From: JBAXPW01 sp037132015
GTDB lineage: Bacteria > Patescibacteriota > Microgenomatia > UBA1406 > GWC2-37-13
Assembly: GCA_037132015.1 (NCBI GenBank)
Contig: JBAXPW010000014.1
Span: forward strand, 1-25,547
Length of the DNA stretch: 25,547 bases
Reading direction: 5' to 3'
In this document: positions 23,064-25,547 of the stretch, one piece after another
Numbering within the stretch: position 1 is the stretch's first letter
Layout of the letters: every line of letters starts with the position of its first letter
The notes under the pieces: generated by a model
What the model saw: only the letters and a program-made list of their open reading frames with translations
Told to the model about the DNA's origin: nothing
Databases searched by the model: none
Position numbers and translations under genes: made by a program

Positions 23064-23183
23064 TGGTATAATGTATCAGTTGAAATCTTACAATAGAGCG
23101 TGTTAGTGGACTACTTGCAAAAGTAGTAAATAACTTCGACTCCGTTCGTCAGGATTCTACTCATAAGAAAGGAGGTGAAAATC
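23064..23183 (+). promoter_or_regulatory. Extended -10 promoter and structured leader of the RRM gene
   Basis: TGGTATAAT (23064-23072) is an extended -10. The start near 23079 leaves about 105 bases of leader. It contains a perfect hairpin, ACTACTT-GCAA-AAGTAGT (23110-23127), with a GNRA tetraloop, a weaker GAC...GTC hairpin, and a second CTACT (23157-23161) that could pair with AGTAG of the first hairpin instead. It ends in AAAGGAGGTGA (23168-23178), complementary to the 16S rRNA tail, six bases before the ATG. Such leaders often allow cold-shock or autogenous control. Confidence 0.55.
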
Positions 23184-23492
23184 ATGGACAAAAACAAATT
23201 ATTCGTAGGAAGTCTCCCTTGGGCAGTCAATAGTGACTCGTTACGCGAAATATTCGCACAATATGGAGAAATCGTAGAAGCAACCGTCATAACAGATAGA
23301 ATGACTGGTCGTTCTAAAGGATTTGGTTTCGTTACATTCGCCAACCCAGACGATGCACAAAAAGCATTAGAAATGGATGGTCGTGAAGTTGAAGGACGCA
23401 AAATCGTCGTCAACATCGCAAAACCTAAAGAAGATCGTGGATCTGGTGGAGGTGGATTTAGAAGAGACAACAGCCGAGGAGGACGTCATTAA
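23184..23492 (+). CDS. RRM-domain RNA-binding protein (cold-shock/Rbp type)
   Basis: A 102-residue single-RRM protein that binds single-stranded RNA. RNP2 is LFVGSL (6-11) and RNP1 is KGFGFVTF (45-52), with all aromatic contact residues present; the tail (81-102) is Gly/Arg/Asp-rich, as in cyanobacterial Rbp and eukaryotic glycine-rich RNA-binding proteins. The start is fixed by an exceptionally strong Shine-Dalgarno sequence; the ATG nine bases earlier overlaps that site. Codon choice here (many C-ending codons: ATC, GTC, AAC) differs from the AT-ending codons of its neighbours, as expected for a highly expressed gene. A stable 10-bp hairpin follows its stop. Confidence 0.92.
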   Translation: MDKNKLFVGSLPWAVNSDSLREIFAQYGEIVEATVITDRMTGRSKGFGFVTFANPDDAQKALEMDGREVEGRKIVVNIAKPKEDRGSGGGGFRRDNSRGGRH

Positions 23493-23507
23493 TTTATCCG
23501 TACTATT

Positions 23508-23536
23508 CTGCGTGCAAGGTTTATCTTTGCACGCAG
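23508..23536 (+). other. Perfect 10-bp hairpin after the RRM gene
   Basis: CTGCGTGCAA (23508-23517) pairs with TTGCACGCAG (23527-23536), with outer support from TACTA and TAGTA. No T-run follows, so it is not a standard intrinsic terminator; it may protect the 3' end of the RRM mRNA or attenuate transcription into the zinc-ribbon gene. Confidence 0.6.
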
Positions 23537-23557
23537 GTAGTACACCAACAAAACCAT

Positions 23558-23785
23558 ATGAGTAATATTTGTATTAGATGCGGAACACAACGAATTGTAG
23601 TAAAAACTTGGAAAGAAAAAATAGGAGAATCTACTATCACCAATACCCAGACAGCTTGTCCTAATAAGGAATGTCAAAAAAAAGTTGATCAGGACAATAA
23701 AAAAACTCTCGATAAATATAAAGATATTCAAATCAAAAATGAAGAGCGTCGTGTTGCAAGAAATGCAGCAAGAAAAGTCAAATAA
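23558..23785 (+). CDS. Small zinc-ribbon protein with basic tail
   Basis: A 75-residue protein. Cys5 and Cys8 (CIRCG) and Cys34 and Cys39 (CPNKEC) would bind one zinc in a ribbon; between them is a short beta segment (RIVVKTWKEK, TITNTQTA). From residue 40 on it is highly charged and helical (KKVDQDNKKTLDKYKDIQIKNEERRVARNAARKVK), suited to binding nucleic acid or the ribosome. It lies 65 bases after the RRM gene and may share its transcript through the hairpin between them. No Shine-Dalgarno site is visible. Function unknown; an RNA- or ribosome-related role is inferred from charge and neighbour. Confidence 0.65.
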   Translation: MSNICIRCGTQRIVVKTWKEKIGESTITNTQTACPNKECQKKVDQDNKKTLDKYKDIQIKNEERRVARNAARKVK

Positions 23786-24393
23786 CCAATTTCTTTATTT
23801 TTAATACGTTTATATTTTATCTCATAAATAAAAAAGTCATTCATCATAATTTACAACCTTCTTTTGGTACAATATAGCATTAGTTAAAGGGTAAAGGTAA
23901 AACGGCAAAAGGAAAAAGAAGAAAGTGAGAGTTTATCAAGTTATCGAGTTCATAAAGTTTATAAAGTAAGAAAATTCGTAATTCGCTTGCTCGCCGATTC
24001 GACGGGTCATCCCCGCGAAGGCGGGGATCCAGTCCTTTATAGTTCTAATTGTTATTTATGTCTGGTTTACACTAGAGCTCTGCTCTAGTGATACCCTTCA
24101 AGGGTATGACATGTCATCCCCCTGAGTTCTTGGGGGCTGACGAGCCCGTTGAAATACGGGATCCATAATTCATTAAGTTATAAAGAGAGGGTAAAAGGGC
24201 AAAGGGGGAAAAGGTTCATAAAGTTATAGAGTTGTAAAGTTTGTAAAGCTATAATGAAGAGTGTTGTCATCCCGATGAAAATCGGGATCCATGGTAGAGA
24301 AAAGCAACAAGTCTGAAGTGAAAAGAAAGAGTTTGTTTCGTTATAAAGTTTGTAAAGTCTAATGTCTAATGACTGAAGACTAACGACTAATTA
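23786..24393. repeat. Non-coding repeat region: split copy of the tRNA-Ser upstream modules
   Basis: No gene is visible. Module A (23889-23944) repeats 21888-21943 in inverted orientation with one mismatch by my count. Module C (24354-24393) repeats 21839-21878 inverted. Here the two are about 400 bases apart, with palindromic repeats between, whereas in the other copy they are nearly adjacent. Low-complexity strings of the form AAAGTTTATAAAGTT occur throughout. TGGTACAAT (23865-23873) could be an extended -10 that transcribes the region, but no product is evident. Confidence 0.75.
24006..24294. repeat. Cluster of GTCATCC...GGATCCA palindromic repeats
   Basis: At least three units share the flanks GTCAT-CC and GGATCCA with different hairpin cores: 24006-24032 (CCCCGC-GAAG-GCGGGG type), 24112-24173 (CCCCC...GGGGG followed by CCCG...CGGG) and 24266-24292 (CCCGAT-GAAA-ATCGGG). 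Between them are CACTAGAGC-TCT-GCTCTAGTG (24070-24090) and ATACCCTTCAAGGGTAT (24091-24107). Same family as 5945-6076. Confidence 0.75.
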
Positions 24394-24451
24394 GGAGAGG
24401 TGTCAGAGTGCATGTCATACGACATGCCAAGGGTCGAATGTACCAGTCTCG
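24394..24451 (+). pseudogene. tRNA-Ser 5' fragment interrupted by a palindrome
   Basis: GGAGAGGTGTCAGAGTG (24394-24410) and GTCGAATGTACCAGTCTCG (24433-24451) together equal, base for base, the first 36 positions of the intact tRNA-Ser(CGA) at 24567. They are separated by a 22-base insert whose core is the palindrome CATGTC-ATAC-GACATG. After the anticodon CGA the tRNA sequence stops and is replaced by two more hairpins (CCGCC/GGGCGG and TCCCGC/GCGGGA, 24455-24487). It cannot form a tRNA. Confidence 0.8.
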
Positions 24452-24566
24452 CCACCGCCAAGGGCGGGGTCCCGCAAAATGCGGGAAAAACAAGGTAAAG
24501 TAAACAAATAGTGATAATAATTGTGAAAAGTATAAGGGTTCAAATGCAATAAAAATTTAGTATAAA

Positions 24567-24651
24567 GGAGAGGTGTCAGAGTGGTCGAATGTACCAGTCT
24601 CGAAAACTGGTGTGGCGCAAGCTACCGAGGGTTCGAATCCCTCCCTCTCCG
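24567..24651 (+). tRNA. tRNA-Ser, anticodon CGA
   Basis: Class II tRNA. Acceptor GGAGAGG/CCTCTCC, anticodon stem CCAGT/ACTGG with loop CTCGAAA giving CGA (reads UCG), a long variable arm, and T arm GAGGG-TTCGAAT-CCCTC. The discriminator is G, the serine identity base. CCA is not encoded (GCAAAA follows), so the CCA end must be added by an enzyme. An intrinsic terminator follows at once. Confidence 0.92.
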
Positions 24652-24652
24652 C

Positions 24653-24685
24653 AAAAAAATGTGCACGAAAGTGCACAATTTTTTT
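24653..24685 (+). terminator. Intrinsic terminator of tRNA-Ser(CGA)
   Basis: TGTGCAC (24660-24666) pairs with GTGCACA (24671-24677) around a GAAA tetraloop, followed by ATTTTTTT (24678-24685). An A-run (24653-24659) upstream lengthens the stem and would make it work from the other side too. Confidence 0.9.
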
Positions 24686-25001
24686 GAGGCAGTGGAGATT
24701 TGGATGAGAGTACTAAGTTCGCTTGCACTGCTTGCCCTGTTTACCCCCTGAAATGCTAGTGGGGGAGAACCTGATCAAGCGAAGCTTGATAAAGGGACGT
24801 AGGGAGGAATGAAACGACGAATGTGAATCCCCCTTTCACTACGTTCAAGGGTAAACTCCATAATTATATTCAACGGTTCTTTTTTTATGGAGGGATGAGA
24901 AGTTTACCCTGGGGATGATATCCATACTGAGCATATGCGAAGTATAACTGACGTATTATGTAACTCCTTCTTTATTGAAAATAATAAAAACAGAAAATTA
25001 A
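24686..25001. repeat. Non-coding spacer with palindromes, no gene seen
   Basis: Contains ATCAAGC-GAA-GCTTGAT (24774-24790), CCCCC/GGGGG around 24744-24767, and pieces of the GTTTACCC/GGGTAAAC type (24840-24856, 24902-24910) that also occur in the 5945-6013 unit, plus GGGGATGAT. It seems to be another, more decayed block of the palindromic family. GC content is higher than in the genes around it. Confidence 0.5.
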
Positions 25002-25030
25002 TTGACAATAAATACAAAAAATCCTATAAT
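25002..25030 (+). promoter_or_regulatory. Perfect consensus sigma70 promoter of the last gene
   Basis: TTGACA (25002-25007), a 17-base spacer and TATAAT (25025-25030), a full match at both boxes. The ATG used (25036) is five bases after the -10, implying a strongly expressed leaderless mRNA. A second ATG at 25032 is in another frame. Confidence 0.85.
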
Positions 25031-25035
25031 AATGA

Positions 25036-25542
25036 ATGGCTCTACTGCACGAAATTCAATCTATAGTACATTCAGGACATCAATGGTTATATGATAATAG
25101 TGCTATTGCTCAAAGATTCACATTAGAACCAAATCGATGTGTGACATCTCAATGGCAAAAACAAATAGTCTCAGGTATGCCCATAGTAGATAAACGCACG
25201 ATTTATCGTGTAAGAAACTTTTTAGCTAGAAACGGTAGCAAACAACGATGGCAATATGTTGGAGCAGGCGTAGATATTTTTCCTACTATTATTGCTCCTG
25301 CCGATACTACCCATTGGTATGTTGATCCAGATTATGGGCCTGAAAGAAGATTTCGCTCAGCAGATCAAATAGAAAGATGTTTGACAGATCCATACAATCT
25401 TGTAGGATCAACAGTACATACTGATAAGCCATGGGATGTAGCAATGAGTACTGGATACCAAAGACTAACCGTAGATGGTAGTACCAAAATTTATTGTCAA
25501 ACCGAAATGAAAATGTCATACATCAAACTATATCAAAATTAA
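25036..25542 (+). CDS. Orphan protein with Rossmann-like motifs, unknown function
   Basis: A complete 168-residue protein ending five bases before the window edge. I do not recognise it. The stretch QYVGAGVDIFPTIIAP (73-88) followed by THWYVDPDYG (92-101) resembles motifs I and II of a Rossmann-type SAM methyltransferase, in which G-x-G-x-D is followed one strand later by an acidic residue. If so the protein is short, and the rest of the fold would have to be reduced. The N-terminal half is helical and polar with no signal peptide. No Shine-Dalgarno site exists; the start is set by the promoter five bases upstream. It has no same-strand neighbour in view, so context gives no help. A degenerate or regulatory relative of methyltransferases is one possibility; nothing more can be said. 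Confidence 0.7.
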   Translation: MALLHEIQSIVHSGHQWLYDNSAIAQRFTLEPNRCVTSQWQKQIVSGMPIVDKRTIYRVRNFLARNGSKQRWQYVGAGVDIFPTIIAPADTTHWYVDPDYGPERRFRSADQIERCLTDPYNLVGSTVHTDKPWDVAMSTGYQRLTVDGSTKIYCQTEMKMSYIKLYQN

Positions 25543-25547
25543 ATAAT

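Noticed and set aside
23508..23536. The hairpin after the RRM gene as an intrinsic terminator.
   Set aside because: No T-run follows it; recorded as a stable hairpin only.
23377..23565. Open frame overlapping the RRM gene and the hairpin.
   Set aside because: No start signal or family resemblance; the RRM frame is the real one.
24006..24294. Regularly repeated palindromes that could suggest a CRISPR array.
   Set aside because: Units differ in length and core and are not evenly spaced, there are no unique spacers of constant length, and no cas gene is near.
24561..24566. TATAAA directly before tRNA-Ser(CGA) as its promoter.
   Set aside because: It abuts the first base of the tRNA, so transcription would begin inside the gene. 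The true promoter must lie further upstream.

Overview
The window reads as a piece of a chromosome from an AT-rich bacterium, most likely a member of the Candidate Phyla Radiation (Patescibacteria, perhaps Microgenomates-like). That assignment is inference. It rests on the low GC, the CPR-style VirB6-like and VirB2-like membrane proteins, an archaeal-type UMP kinase, a small RRM protein, many short orphan proteins, and several promoters placed directly against start codons. No sign of stop-codon reassignment was seen.

Layout. Positions 1-1088 hold an IS256-family transposase that is broken at its N-terminus. Positions 1241-5856 (minus strand) are a five-gene envelope operon: a CHAP-type amidase, a small one-pass membrane protein, a lytic-transglycosylase-like hydrolase, a second small one-pass protein that resembles the first, and a polytopic VirB6-like protein. 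It looks like part of a conjugation, secretion or type IV pilus-like machine with its own wall-cutting enzymes. A palindrome-rich spacer follows. A very large ClpC (6165-10100) carries about 280 extra residues, built from four degenerate repeats, exactly where the ClpP-docking loop of the second AAA+ ring normally sits. Downstream on the plus strand are a one-pass protein, a HELAH membrane metalloprotease, a VirB2-like protein that probably starts at ATT, UMP kinase and RecF. RecF converges on, and overlaps, an APH-fold kinase on the minus strand. A 1064-residue VIT/VWA-type membrane protein follows.

Positions 17661-19049 hold a T-box leader and a serine hydroxymethyltransferase gene. The leader can fold in two exclusive ways, one of which hides the Shine-Dalgarno sequence, so it looks like a translational T-box. 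Its tRNA-binding bulge (UGGA) fits tRNA-Gly. An ABC-F ATPase converges on it from the minus strand. Upstream of that ATPase are three tightly packed minus-strand genes (NlpC/P60-like, membrane protein, Cys/His-rich small protein) and a tRNA-Ser gene with the very unusual anticodon ACT.

Positions 21839-24652 appear to be shaped by an inverted duplication of the tRNA-Ser upstream module. The compact copy lies at 21751-21943. The other copy (23889-24451) is split by palindromic repeats and ends in a tRNA-Ser fragment that itself carries a palindrome. Between the two lie a DUF5674-like protein, a small orphan, an ArsR-type regulator, an RRM protein with a structured leader and a zinc-ribbon protein. 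An intact tRNA-Ser(CGA) with a clear terminator follows. The window closes with palindromic spacer DNA and an orphan gene driven by a perfect consensus promoter.

Genes and regulation. Several genes (clpC, the DUF5674-like gene, the ArsR-type gene, the last orphan, probably recF) have a -10 element only 5-9 bases before the start codon, which implies leaderless mRNAs. By contrast glyA and the RRM gene have long structured leaders with good Shine-Dalgarno sequences, so initiation mode seems to divide by regulatory need.
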